Positions 30,299 to 38,528 of a stretch of 64,000 bases of DNA are shown piece by piece. The stretch's first letter is position 1; each line of letters begins with the position of its first letter. Made by a program: the position numbers and the translations under genes. Source of the stretch: Methylopila sp. 73B (GTDB taxonomy: Bacteria; Pseudomonadota; Alphaproteobacteria; Rhizobiales; Methylopilaceae); assembly GCF_000526315.1 (NCBI RefSeq), contig NZ_JAFV01000001.1, positions 372,001 to 436,000 of the forward strand, written 5' to 3'. The notes under the pieces are model-generated. The model searched no databases. It worked only from the letters and a program-made list of their open reading frames with translations, and had not been told where the DNA came from.

Positions 30299-32043
30299 GT
30301 GAAGGGGAGCTGCGCATCAGCGTCGGCCGCCGGCCGATAACCGTTGTCGAGCTGGATCTGGACACCTGCGCCAATGAATACGGCGTCGCGCCGTGCGCCG
30401 CGGTGCTGGGCCTGACCGGCACGCAAAAGTGCTTCAAGACGTTCAAGACGTGTCAGGACCCGCAGCACTTCTCCCGCACCACCAAAACCTACCGCTTTTG
30501 CTCGGCGGGCTCGCTGCTGCCGATCGGCGGCGACGTGATCTATCCCTGCATCACGGACGTGGACATTGCGGCGACCCAGCTCAATCCAAACGGGCTGTCC
30601 GTCTCCGCCTCTGTCACGATCTCCATGGCGGACTTCCCGCACCACGACCGGGGTGTAGACCCCTATGTGACCGAACGGCCTTACCAGCCAGAGGCGGTGG
30701 GTACGTTCTTCGGGAAGCTGCGCGCCCGCAACCCCTTCGTCATCAACCGGCCGATGCGGGTCAACACCGGCTACATTGACGACGACCGGGTAATCTACAC
30801 CAGCACGCGCCTCTATTTCATCGACCGTTTCGAGGGGCCGGACGCAAACGGCCGCTTCAAGATCATCGGGAAGGACATCCTGCGGTTTGCCGATCAGGAA
30901 AAGGCCGAAGCCCCGAAAACCAGCCAAGGCGCTCTGTCGGCCGACATCACCAACGTGGCCACAAGCCTGACGCTCGTGCCCGCCGGCATCGGGGTGGAAT
31001 ACGGCGCGTCTGGCACCATTCGCATCGGGGACGAGCTGCTGACCTTCAGCGGCCGAAGTGGCGACACGCTGACCAGTCTGGTGCGCGGGGCACAGGGGAC
31101 AGCCGCAGAGGCGCACAAGCTCAATGACAAGGTGCAGCTGGCCAAGGTCTACACCAACCGGCTGACCGTTTCGCAGATCCTCTACGAACTCCTGACCACC
31201 TATGCCGAGATTGACCCCGCTTACATTCCCCTGACCGACTGGCAGGCGGAGGAGGGGAATTGGCTTTCAAGCCTGACCAGCACGGTGACCCTGAGCGAGC
31301 CCACCGGCGTCAAAAAGCTGATCGAAGAAATCCTGGTCAGCACGGGATCGGCGCTCTGGTGGGATGAGAAAACCGCCAAGCTTCGGTTCAAGGTGCTGGT
31401 GCCGGTCCTTCCTGCCGGGCAGGTGCCGCAGCTCAATGAGGCCGACAACATTCTTGAGGGCTCGCTGCGGGTCAAAGATCTGGAGAAAGAGCGGATCAGC
31501 CGGGTAATTGTCTATTTCGGACAGATCAGCGCGGTGAAGGAGGTGCAGAAGGCCAACCTGCGATCCGTGGCCGCCGTGCTCGATGCGGTGGCGGAGGGCG
31601 AAGTCTCTTACGGCGTTGTGTCGAGCAAGGAGATTGCGACCCGGTGGCTGTCCACGGCCGCGCAGGGGACGGCTCTAGGAATGCGCATCCTGTCCCGGTA
31701 CGGCGAGACACCGCGCGAGGTGACGTTCCGGCTCGATGCAAAGGACGAGCGCAGCACCGGCGACCTGATCGACCTGACCTCACGGCAGATTCAGAACGCC
31801 ATGGGCGACCCGGCCACCACACGCTTCATCATCACTGAGGTGCGCGATGTCGAAGTCGGCACGCATCAGGAATATACCGCTTTGCAGATTAGCCAGACCG
31901 GCGGCGGTAAAGCCTTTCTGATTGCGCCGAACGATCTGCCGGACTGGTCCGCGGCTACGTCTACTCAGAAAGCCAAATACCTATTCGTAAGCAATAACGC
32001 CGGAGCAATGAGCGCCTTGCAAGCCGGTCCCGTTATCGCATAG
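30295..32043 (+). CDS. Tail hub/tip protein with N-terminal Cys cluster
   Basis: 582 aa, GTG start. The N-terminus has six Cys within about 85 residues: 25, 34, 46, 53 and 69, plus one near 84 in GGDVIYPCITDV. This resembles the L-type tail tip domain that binds an iron-sulphur cluster in lambda and gene transfer agents. Central beta domains (VINRPMRVNTGYIDDDRVIY, FIDRFEGPDANGRFKIIGKD) and a hub-like C-terminal region (TALGMRILSRYGETPREVTF) follow. It probably combines adaptor and baseplate hub functions. Confidence 0.7.
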   Translation: MSEGELRISVGRRPITVVELDLDTCANEYGVAPCAAVLGLTGTQKCFKTFKTCQDPQHFSRTTKTYRFCSAGSLLPIGGDVIYPCITDVDIAATQLNPNGLSVSASVTISMADFPHHDRGVDPYVTERPYQPEAVGTFFGKLRARNPFVINRPMRVNTGYIDDDRVIYTSTRLYFIDRFEGPDANGRFKIIGKDILRFADQEKAEAPKTSQGALSADITNVATSLTLVPAGIGVEYGASGTIRIGDELLTFSGRSGDTLTSLVRGAQGTAAEAHKLNDKVQLAKVYTNRLTVSQILYELLTTYAEIDPAYIPLTDWQAEEGNWLSSLTSTVTLSEPTGVKKLIEEILVSTGSALWWDEKTAKLRFKVLVPVLPAGQVPQLNEADNILEGSLRVKDLEKERISRVIVYFGQISAVKEVQKANLRSVAAVLDAVAEGEVSYGVVSSKEIATRWLSTAAQGTALGMRILSRYGETPREVTFRLDAKDERSTGDLIDLTSRQIQNAMGDPATTRFIITEVRDVEVGTHQEYTALQISQTGGGKAFLIAPNDLPDWSAATSTQKAKYLFVSNNAGAMSALQAGPVIA

Positions 32044-32068
32044 GATGCCTTAAACGAAAGCGGGGTAA

Positions 32069-32587
32069 TTGGCGGACTATTTTGAGATTGATGATGCTGA
32101 GGTTTCTCAGGACAAGCCTGCTAAACAAAGCATTTTTCAGCGCCTGCGGGATAACCTCGTAGCTGTCACAGAAGGGGCGGTAAACGCGCCTCGCATTGCG
32201 CTTAAGGCGGTGAGTATCGGAGCCTTCTCCGCCGCCAAGGATGCAAACCAGACAATCCCATCTTTAAACTCGGCAATCGTCACTTTCCAAACTGAGCAAT
32301 TCGACACCAAGGGAAGTTATAGCCCCGGCGATGCGCAGAACGTCCCGACAAAGGCGGGTTATTACGAGTTCAAGCTGAACGCGACCTATACCGCTTCCGG
32401 CTCTCTCTCCATCCGAAAGAACGGCACGCCGCTGGTGACAGTCACCGGTGGCCAGGCGTCCGTCTCCGTTCTCGCCCAAGCGAACGGTAGCACTGACTAC
32501 TTTGACGTGCTGGCAACCGCGGCCGGCGCGATCATGACGGTGAACGCAGGTGCTCTGTTCCAGGGCCACATGGTGGCGGGCTCCTGA
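32069..32587 (+). CDS. Virion surface protein, C1q/TNF-like beta domain
   Basis: 172 aa, TTG start seven bases after GAAAGC. The N-terminal 70 residues are helical. The C-terminal 100 are beta-rich with VPTKAGYYEFKLNATYTASG and ATAAGAIMTVNAGALFQGHM, the look of a C1q-like jelly roll used in fibres and decoration proteins. Its stop overlaps the fibre gene start by one base. The role in fibre assembly is inferred. Confidence 0.55.
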   Translation: MADYFEIDDAEVSQDKPAKQSIFQRLRDNLVAVTEGAVNAPRIALKAVSIGAFSAAKDANQTIPSLNSAIVTFQTEQFDTKGSYSPGDAQNVPTKAGYYEFKLNATYTASGSLSIRKNGTPLVTVTGGQASVSVLAQANGSTDYFDVLATAAGAIMTVNAGALFQGHMVAGS

Positions 32588-33573
32588 TGCAGAAGTTCTA
32601 TCTCACCATCACCAGCAGCGCCTCAGGCGTTCTGGCCCCTTCACCGGGCGGCAAGCTCAGCATCTATGAGACAGGCACCACGACGCTGGCGGCCCTGTTC
32701 GAAGACGACGGCACCACTGCCAAGGCAAACCCGCTGACGGCCGACACCAACGGGCTGGTCCAATGCACGCTGGCCAACGGGAAGTATGACCTCAAAATCA
32801 CCGTATCTGGCGTGGATCGCTGGATCTACGGCCTCTACGTCTATGACGGCACGGCGATCCAGCTCGACCTGGAAATGCCGACGCAGTTCACCGTCAATGG
32901 TCAGGCGGTGGAGTGGAAGACCGTCAACGCGAACCGCGGGCTATTCGGCCCAACGACGGGCACGCCGGATGTCCCGACCTTCCGCAGCATGGTGCCGGCG
33001 GACATGCCGAGCGCCACGACGAGCGCTCAAGGGGCTGTCCAGCTTGCAGACTTAGCCGCCATCGCATCGAAGACACCCGGCCGTGCAATCCCGGCGAACC
33101 TTTATGCCTCCGCTGTGCCGGACCTGATTATTGAGGATCAAAAGCCTCAAAATACGGGAGGCGGAGGAGCGGGTGGAACAAACACGACCCGTGTTCTGAA
33201 TACCATTGTCCGGAATATCATCGGTGCGACCCTAGGGGGCAATCAATTCACGCTGCCAGCGGGCACTTACTACGCCGAAGCGTGGGGCATTGCCCAACTG
33301 CCTGGGACCTCTGGGGTCCCCTTTGCTCACCGCATTCAAAATCTCACTGACGGCATTACCGTTGGCGGCATCGGAGCGAGCGGTGGGGGTATGTCCGGTC
33401 AAGCACAATACGCCAGCAACCTGCCCGGTTTGGTAAATACGCCGACGCCGTTCGCTATCGTGTCGCCTAAAGCTTTCGCGCTTCAAATGAGTTCGGCCGG
33501 CGGGACCTATGGTAATGCCGCGGGGTATGGAACAGAAACCTATGCACAAGTCAAAGTATGGAAGCTGGCGTAA
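32587..33573 (+). CDS. Second tail fibre / receptor-binding protein
   Basis: 328 aa. The N-terminal domain (GVLAPSPGGKLSIYETGTTT, LAALFEDDGTTAKANPLTAD) is a widespread phage fibre module, followed by NGLVQCTLANGKYDLKITVS. A shaft with SATTSAQGAVQLADLAAIAS, a common fibre motif, follows. Then comes a Gly-rich hinge (TGGGGAGGTN) and a C-terminal beta head. It is a fibre distinct from the 14.8-kb one, so the virion may carry two receptor-binding devices. Confidence 0.75.
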   Translation: MQKFYLTITSSASGVLAPSPGGKLSIYETGTTTLAALFEDDGTTAKANPLTADTNGLVQCTLANGKYDLKITVSGVDRWIYGLYVYDGTAIQLDLEMPTQFTVNGQAVEWKTVNANRGLFGPTTGTPDVPTFRSMVPADMPSATTSAQGAVQLADLAAIASKTPGRAIPANLYASAVPDLIIEDQKPQNTGGGGAGGTNTTRVLNTIVRNIIGATLGGNQFTLPAGTYYAEAWGIAQLPGTSGVPFAHRIQNLTDGITVGGIGASGGGMSGQAQYASNLPGLVNTPTPFAIVSPKAFALQMSSAGGTYGNAAGYGTETYAQVKVWKLA

Positions 33574-33893
33574 TGGAGCATGCTGTTGGGTGCCATCACT
33601 TCGTGGACCCGCAAGGAAACTATATCGGCAGCTGGGTTGGATGCCCGCCGCCCGAGGGGAGCATTGAGGTTCCTTCGGAGCCGCTGCACCCGTCTCAGGT
33701 GTGGGACGGAAATAATTGGACTGGTGGTGAGGAGGAAATCGAACGGGAGCGCATGTTGCAGGAATTATGGGCGTTAGACGGCAAGCTTCCCAGATACGCG
33801 GAGCCCGCAATCACTGCGGAGAACGACGAATTTCTGTTCGCCATCAAGGAGCGTAAACGCCAACTCAGATCACAGCTGTATGGCGCGAGTTAG
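33573..33893 (+). CDS. Tail fibre assembly-type protein
   Basis: 106 aa from ATG 33573, overlapping the fibre stop (TAATG). Short N-terminal beta part with CHHFVDPQGNYIGSWVGCPP, then an acidic/helical C-terminus (EEEIERERMLQELWALDGKL, ENDEFLFAIKERKRQLRSQL). A Trp-containing beta start plus an acidic helix directly after a fibre gene is typical of fibre chaperones. The call is from position and layout. Confidence 0.6.
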   Translation: MEHAVGCHHFVDPQGNYIGSWVGCPPPEGSIEVPSEPLHPSQVWDGNNWTGGEEEIERERMLQELWALDGKLPRYAEPAITAENDEFLFAIKERKRQLRSQLYGAS

Positions 33894-33908
33894 TGTCTGC
33901 GAGACGGT

Positions 33909-34265
33909 ATGAGCAACGCCAACGACACCGCCCGTCTCACTCGCATAGAGAGCCTGCTTGATGAACTGGTCGGCACCGTTTCCTCCGGCTTCGGAGAGTT
34001 GAAGGGCGTCCCCCAGCGCCTGCAGGTGCTCGAAGCGGCCACAACGCGCATCGACACGACCATGGCGGCGCTAATCGGCACGACGACACGTCAGGAACTC
34101 AGAGCGGACGGCCTCGAAAAGCGGATCACCGACGTGGAGCGCATTCAGGCCACCAACCTGGCCCGCGTTGAGGGTGCCTGGTGGCTTAGCAGCAAGTTTG
34201 TGGCCGCGATCGGCGGAGCTGGTGGCGTGGGTGCCTTCGTGTCGTGGCTACTGAGCCGTCAATGA
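33909..34265 (+). CDS. Coiled-coil protein with C-terminal membrane anchor, lysis region
   Basis: 118 aa. A long coiled coil (about 8-85, LTRIESLLDELVGTVSSGFG, ADGLEKRITDVERIQATNLA) is followed by a C-terminal hydrophobic helix (FVAAIGGAGGVGAFVSWLL). This is the layout of XhlA-like proteins that work with holin and endolysin. The stop overlaps the endolysin start. It could be an accessory holin. Confidence 0.6.
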   Translation: MSNANDTARLTRIESLLDELVGTVSSGFGELKGVPQRLQVLEAATTRIDTTMAALIGTTTRQELRADGLEKRITDVERIQATNLARVEGAWWLSSKFVAAIGGAGGVGAFVSWLLSRQ

Positions 34266-34849
34266 CAACCGCCCGTGCCCGCGCCTACGCCCTGCAGCAC
34301 ATCATCATCCGCGAGCGCGGCTATTCCGACCGCGCAACCGACCGGGGCGGCAAGACGAAGGACGGGATCACTGAGCGCGTCGCCCGTGGGAAGCCCTGGT
34401 TCTACAAGGGCGACATGCGTGAGCTGCCGGACGAGCTGCGGGATCGCATCTACCTTACCGATTACTGGCACAGCCTGAACCTCGATGCGGTCGCCGCGGT
34501 CATGCCCGTGCTGGCGGTTGAGATCTGCGATGCCGGGGTGAATTGCGGAGTGTCCTCAGTCGGGCCGTGGCTCCAGCGGAGCCTGAACGCGTTGAACACT
34601 TACAACAAGAAGGCCGGGAAGTTCCTGTACGGCATGGATCTGAAGGTAGACGGCAAGATCGGTCCAGCCACCATTCGCCGTCTCGAACAGGTAAAGTCAC
34701 ACCGGGGCGCGGATGGGCAGCGCGTGCTGGTGGCCATGGTCGAAACCCTGCAGGGCAACCGCTACATGAACCTGGCCGACGACGTGACCCAGCGCGACTA
34801 TACCTATGGCTGGTTCGTTAATCGGATTCTTGACGAGGTTCCGGCTTAG
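34262..34849 (+). CDS. Endolysin, GH108 N-acetylmuramidase with peptidoglycan-binding domain
   Basis: 195 aa from ATG 34262. The N-terminal GH108 domain has IIIRERGYSDRATDRGGKTK with the catalytic Glu at 18 and the conserved D-x-G-G-x-T-x-x-G-I-T run. The C-terminal part (LKVDGKIGPATIRRLEQVKS, then NRYMNLADDV) matches the PG_binding_3 domain normally fused to it. There is no signal peptide, so export needs a holin. It cleaves cell-wall glycan at lysis. Its sequence looks intact. Confidence 0.9.
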   Translation: MTTARARAYALQHIIIRERGYSDRATDRGGKTKDGITERVARGKPWFYKGDMRELPDELRDRIYLTDYWHSLNLDAVAAVMPVLAVEICDAGVNCGVSSVGPWLQRSLNALNTYNKKAGKFLYGMDLKVDGKIGPATIRRLEQVKSHRGADGQRVLVAMVETLQGNRYMNLADDVTQRDYTYGWFVNRILDEVPA

Positions 34850-34881
34850 GAACATTCTGCTTTCATAAAGAAAGCTATTCC

Positions 34882-35127
34882 ATGCCGACGTTCGCGCTCA
34901 AAGCAATTGCCGAGATTGCCTCGAAAACCATTTACATGCTCTTGGCCCTGTTCATCATAGGCGGTTCAAGCCGGGTGGCCGAGTATTTCGAGATCAAGCC
35001 GGTGCAGGACGCCCTGAAGGTCGTCGACGGCGTGCTGATTCAAGAGCGCGCCACGGTGATTGCCCAGGGTCCAACCTTCGTCACCAGCGACACCACCGTA
35101 ACCACGTCGGCCACCGCCGCCGAGTAA
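34882..35127 (+). CDS. Small membrane protein in the lysis cassette
   Basis: 81 aa, ATG six bases after GAAAGC. One hydrophobic helix at about 14-32 (ASKTIYMLLALFIIGGSS) and a Thr/Val-rich C-terminal half likely outside the membrane. Between endolysin and spanin genes it is a holin or holin-regulator candidate. The single span makes a pinholin-like or antiholin role possible. Confidence 0.5.
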   Translation: MPTFALKAIAEIASKTIYMLLALFIIGGSSRVAEYFEIKPVQDALKVVDGVLIQERATVIAQGPTFVTSDTTVTTSATAAE

Positions 35128-35555
35128 TGGCGCTGCTGCTCCGCTACTGGTCGCAGATCCTCGCCGCCGTCATCGGCGGCCTGCTGGTGTGGTTCGTCCA
35201 CACCATGCTGCGGGACGTAGCGGAGATCCGGCACGCGCAAGCCATGGAGGCGCAGCAAAAGTCGCTGGTGGCCGAGTGCGCCGCGTCTAAACAGAAATCA
35301 CAGGAAGCCTTCAATGATTTTCAGAAACGCCTTGATACTCGGGATGGCGAGCTTGCTGCTGCTCGCCGGCTGCTCGCGGACCGTCCAACAGTCCTTATCC
35401 GCCGACCTGCCGGGCAATCTGGCCAAACGGCCCCAGCCGGTGAGCATGGTGCAGCGGATGGTGTGGATACTGGAACCTTCCTCGACTTTGCCGGTGAGTG
35501 CGAAGGCTACCGGCTTCAGGTGAGCGGCCTGCTCGACTTCGTGGGGGCGCGGTGA
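35127..35555 (+). CDS. Inner-membrane spanin (Rz-like)
   Basis: 142 aa; its start overlaps the previous stop. N-terminal membrane anchor (about 8-25, WSQILAAVIGGLLVWFVHTM) and a periplasmic helical domain (EAQQKSLVAECAASKQKSQE, DFQKRLDTRDGELAAARRLL). The layout is that of Rz-type i-spanins. A lipoprotein gene lies wholly inside it in the +1 frame (35314-35523), as with lambda Rz/Rz1. Together they fuse inner and outer membranes in the last step of lysis. Confidence 0.8.
   Translation: MALLLRYWSQILAAVIGGLLVWFVHTMLRDVAEIRHAQAMEAQQKSLVAECAASKQKSQEAFNDFQKRLDTRDGELAAARRLLADRPTVLIRRPAGQSGQTAPAGEHGAADGVDTGTFLDFAGECEGYRLQVSGLLDFVGAR
35314..35523 (+). CDS. Outer-membrane spanin lipoprotein (Rz1-like), embedded in Rz
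   Basis: 69 aa. Signal peptide MIFRNALILGMASLLLLAGC ends in the lipobox LLAGC with the lipidated Cys at 20; the mature part is about 50 aa with Pro and Val. AGGAAG lies six bases before its ATG. The frame is +1 relative to the Rz gene and is completely nested in it. Lipobox, nesting and neighbours make the call firm. Confidence 0.85.
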   Translation: MIFRNALILGMASLLLLAGCSRTVQQSLSADLPGNLAKRPQPVSMVQRMVWILEPSSTLPVSAKATGFR

Positions 35556-35794
35556 TGCCGATCCATGGTGGCGGCATCCACGAGCCTCAGGCCACAGTCC
35601 GGGCGAAACCGAACCGCCTGTTCTATCTCGGCACCCTCGCGGCGGTTGTCTCAATCGCCTTCATGTTCCTGATCAACTGGCGCGGCCTGGTGCTGCTCGG
35701 ACTCGTATTGGCGATCGTCGCCACGCTCGGCCTCACGGGCAAGCTGGATCTGCTTGAGCCTCTATGGATCGCCATAGGCCGACTGCTCAGCTGA
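35555..35794 (+). CDS. Holin candidate, two membrane spans
   Basis: 79 aa from ATG 35555, overlapping the Rz stop (TGATG). Two hydrophobic helices (about 25-43 FYLGTLAAVVSIAFMFLIN and 48-64 VLLGLVLAIVATLGL) are joined by a short WRG loop, with a charged N-terminus. Size, topology and place in the lysis cassette suit a class II holin. No family is named. Confidence 0.55.
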   Translation: MPIHGGGIHEPQATVRAKPNRLFYLGTLAAVVSIAFMFLINWRGLVLLGLVLAIVATLGLTGKLDLLEPLWIAIGRLLS

Positions 35795-35908
35795 TCATCC
35801 TCTGGGCCGCCGCCAATGACGGATCATGAGCACAGTGATGATCAACGAAGTCACAGCTTTGACGTGGGGCGAAAGTGCGTTCAGCAGTTCGATAATCAGG
35901 GGGTCCAT
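35795..35908 (-). CDS. Possible 37-aa membrane peptide
   Basis: MDPLIIELLNALSPHVKAVT then a hydrophobic stretch (SLIITVLMI) and a basic tail RHWRRPRG. GGGAG precedes its ATG. It is antisense-adjacent to the lysis genes and convergent with the holin candidate. The gene is short and support is limited to the ribosome site and amphipathic composition. Confidence 0.3.
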   Translation of the reverse strand: MDPLIIELLNALSPHVKAVTSLIITVLMIRHWRRPRG

Positions 35909-36012
35909 GTCCCGCTCCCTTTCGTGGGCTTACGGGACTCCCAAAATATTAGCTGATTAACAGAAACAGGCTCCACAACGGCGGAAGCCGGGGGATCTCT
36001 CCCCCGGCTCTG

Positions 36013-36951
36013 TCATTCCGCCGCTTCCAGCCGGTCCAGCTCCTCCTCCAGCTCGTCAACGTCGCTCTGCTCTGTCGAGCGGATGAACGTGACGGCCTGG
36101 CTGGCGTAGCTGGCGGCCGTAAAGATCGCCCGGCTGTCGTTTTCCAGCACCTTGATCCAGCTTGCGATGTACTGAGCTGAACGGAAGGTGGCCGGGACGC
36201 CATGAGTTGCACATAGATAGGCTGCGCCAAGCTCGGCGACCAGCTCCTCCGCTGCGTACTTCTCGTCTCCGAACCGCTTGCCGAACTCCCGTGACAGACG
36301 CTCCTTAGCGCCGGTCCAGTGGACTGTTTCGTGAGACAGGGTGCCGAAGAAGCCTTCAGCGTCCTTGAACGTCTCATAGGGCGGCATGACGATGATGTCG
36401 CGGTTGGGCAGATAGGCGGCCTTGTTGCCCCGGTACTCGATCTTGGCTCCGGTGGCGACGATGCAGCGCATGAGCTGGTCCTGCGCCACGCTCTCGGGAA
36501 TGGTCCCGGAAGGCCCGGCGAGGGTTTCCGGCAAGCCGTCGCACTGGTCCACGTTGAAGACGGAATAAGCGCGGGTCTGGGGGATCTTCCGCACCGTGCC
36601 GTCTTCCTCAGTCTTCTCCTTAAACCGGACAAAGGTGATGCCGGTGGCCTTTTCACCTTTGCGGACGCGTCCCCCTGCCTTCTAGCACTGCTGGTAGGTG
36701 AGCCAGCCGTTTGACGGATACCCACACAATTCGCGCGCAATCCAGAGAATGAGGATGTTGGCCCCGCTGTAAGGTCTGGCGGAAATGGCGTTCGCAGGTA
36801 CGATACCGATGCCGTTCCTTTTTGAAACGACCCAGGGACGTGTCCAAGTCGGGACCCCTTCTTTGAGGTGGTTGATGATCTGCTGGGTGACGCTCTCATA
36901 AAGGGCGTCGATCTTTCGCGGACGTGAGTCTGCATTCGTTGTGTGGCTCAT
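36013..36951 (-). pseudogene. ardC: ArdC-type antirestriction protein, interrupted by an in-frame TAG
   Basis: One continuous frame encodes both ArdC domains. The N-terminal ssDNA-binding domain runs from ALYESVTQQIINHLKEGVPT to WLTYQQC. The C-terminal zincin metallopeptidase carries HETVH (in TLSHETVHWTGAKERL) and ELVAELGAAYL. A TAG (minus strand, 36682-36684) follows QQC, where homologues read straight through into K-A-G-G-R-V-R-K-G-E-K. No frameshift is needed, only the stop. ArdC-type proteins protect incoming plasmid DNA during conjugation. The gene is either dead, suppressed, or split into two products (restart at MRKIPQTRAY, 36594). It sits beside the coupling protein, divergent from it. 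Confidence 0.8.
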
Positions 36952-37010
36952 CGCCAAGCACTCCGCTAAAAGGTTAAGATATTTAAGGATTAACGGAGGA
37001 ATACTAACCG

Positions 37011-38525
37011 ATGTGGGGCGTAATCAAAATAGCGACGCTACCCTTTTGGGGTCCGCCGTACCTCGTCGGTAAAACCGTTCTTGAATCGTCGCGCTTTATT
37101 CAGGGTAAGATCGGGCGGGGAAAGGTGGAAAACACCTATTCTCATGGAGACGCGCGCATCGCAACACCCGCGGATATTAAGCGGGAGGGTCACCTGCCGT
37201 ATCACAACGGCGGCGTGTTCATCGGGCAGACCGACGTTCCGAGACTGTTTGGCAAGACCAAAATGAGCATCTACTCACACGAGGATGACGGCGTTTGCAT
37301 CTTCGGCGGACGTGGTGCCGGAAAGTCGCGGTTCATTTCGAGCGATATTTTTCAGATGGAGTTTTGGCCCAAAAGTAAACCGCGTACTGACATCATTGTC
37401 CTAGATGCCGCCGGGGAATTTGAGGGATTACACCGGGCCGAGCTGGAGCGTCTGGGGTACAATGTTATCTTGATAACCCTCGAAGATCCCAAGATGGGGA
37501 TGAAGATCGATCCGCTGGCATCTCTGGATAAGGACAGTGCGACTTTTGAGATCGACACCGAGGCGTTTTGCCTGAGCGTCATCCCAAAAACAGGCGACCC
37601 GCGGAATGAGCACTTTTCCGACGTGCCGCGCGGCCTACTTGCGGGTGCGATCAGCTATTACCTTCACAAAAAGCCCGATACGCCGCTGATCGACATTCTG
37701 CAGTCCATCTTCAAGTCGCGCGATGGGCTCAAGGCCGAGACCGAGAAGTGGCAAGAGCTGAAAGGGGATTACAGCGTCCTGAATGCCCTGACGCTCGCGG
37801 AGACTATCGGCAAGAATGAGTATGGCAGTTTTATTTCCACAATGAAGGTTGCTTTGCGGCCGTTCCAAACCCGCCATTGGTGCAAGCTGACGGAGCGAAA
37901 TCCCGACAGCTGGAACTTCACCAAAATGTATAGGGGTGACCAGCCGACAGCGGTATTCATCCGAACAATGGGCGATCAAAGCACGGTCGGCCCCCAGGTG
38001 CGCATGCTTATCAATAATGCCGTGCGTGAGAGGATTAACCTCGGCCGATACATCAAGGACCGCCCCCGGGGCAAGATTGCCTTCAAGCGACCGCTGCGCA
38101 TCTACATTGACGAGGCCGTAAACCTCGGAAACTCCGAAGGCGTGAAGCGTGGGCAGAATGAGCTGCGCAAGGCCGGCGTCACACTGGTAATGGCTTGGCT
38201 CGACCATAATGAAATGTCCCATACCTACCGGGACAGCCCGTCATTCATGAGCGGGTGGACGCAGATATTCTCAAGTGGAATTACCCATTACGGAACCCTG
38301 CAATACATATCGCAGATGTTTGGTCAGGGGACCTATATCGGGGAGACGACTAGCCAGAATGACTACGGTCAAAGCCGAAGCTATCACGAATATGGTGGAA
38401 AGGTGCTCCAGCCGGACGCCGTGCGCCGGGTGACGGAAGATGAATGGCTGGTACTAACCCGAAGACTTTCCATCCGGTGCTGGAAAACGTCCGTGGAGCG
38501 GAACGGGCATATTCTCTACGGATAG
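37011..38525 (+). CDS. VirD4/TraG-like type IV coupling protein
   Basis: 504 aa. The N-terminal part has one weak hydrophobic stretch (IKIATLPFWGPPYLVGKTV), then HGDARIATPADIKREGHLPY and GGVFIGQ, matching the G-S/D-A-R-W/I-A opening of TraG/VirD4 proteins. Walker A is GGRGAGKS (99-106); Walker B is RIYIDEAVN (about 362-370). These hexameric ATPases bring relaxase-DNA complexes to a type IV secretion channel. No mating-pair genes are present in the window, so a helper channel would be needed. The gene is convergent with the relaxase gene, 3 bp apart. A phage role in DNA injection cannot be excluded, but none is known. Confidence 0.85.
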   Translation: MWGVIKIATLPFWGPPYLVGKTVLESSRFIQGKIGRGKVENTYSHGDARIATPADIKREGHLPYHNGGVFIGQTDVPRLFGKTKMSIYSHEDDGVCIFGGRGAGKSRFISSDIFQMEFWPKSKPRTDIIVLDAAGEFEGLHRAELERLGYNVILITLEDPKMGMKIDPLASLDKDSATFEIDTEAFCLSVIPKTGDPRNEHFSDVPRGLLAGAISYYLHKKPDTPLIDILQSIFKSRDGLKAETEKWQELKGDYSVLNALTLAETIGKNEYGSFISTMKVALRPFQTRHWCKLTERNPDSWNFTKMYRGDQPTAVFIRTMGDQSTVGPQVRMLINNAVRERINLGRYIKDRPRGKIAFKRPLRIYIDEAVNLGNSEGVKRGQNELRKAGVTLVMAWLDHNEMSHTYRDSPSFMSGWTQIFSSGITHYGTLQYISQMFGQGTYIGETTSQNDYGQSRSYHEYGGKVLQPDAVRRVTEDEWLVLTRRLSIRCWKTSVERNGHILYG

Positions 38526-38528
38526 GTG

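Noticed and set aside
37011-38525. Coupling-protein gene read as an FtsK/terminase-type phage packaging ATPase
   Set aside because: A terminase is already present, and the N-terminal HGDARIATPADI and GGVFIGQ blocks fit TraG/VirD4, not packaging motors.
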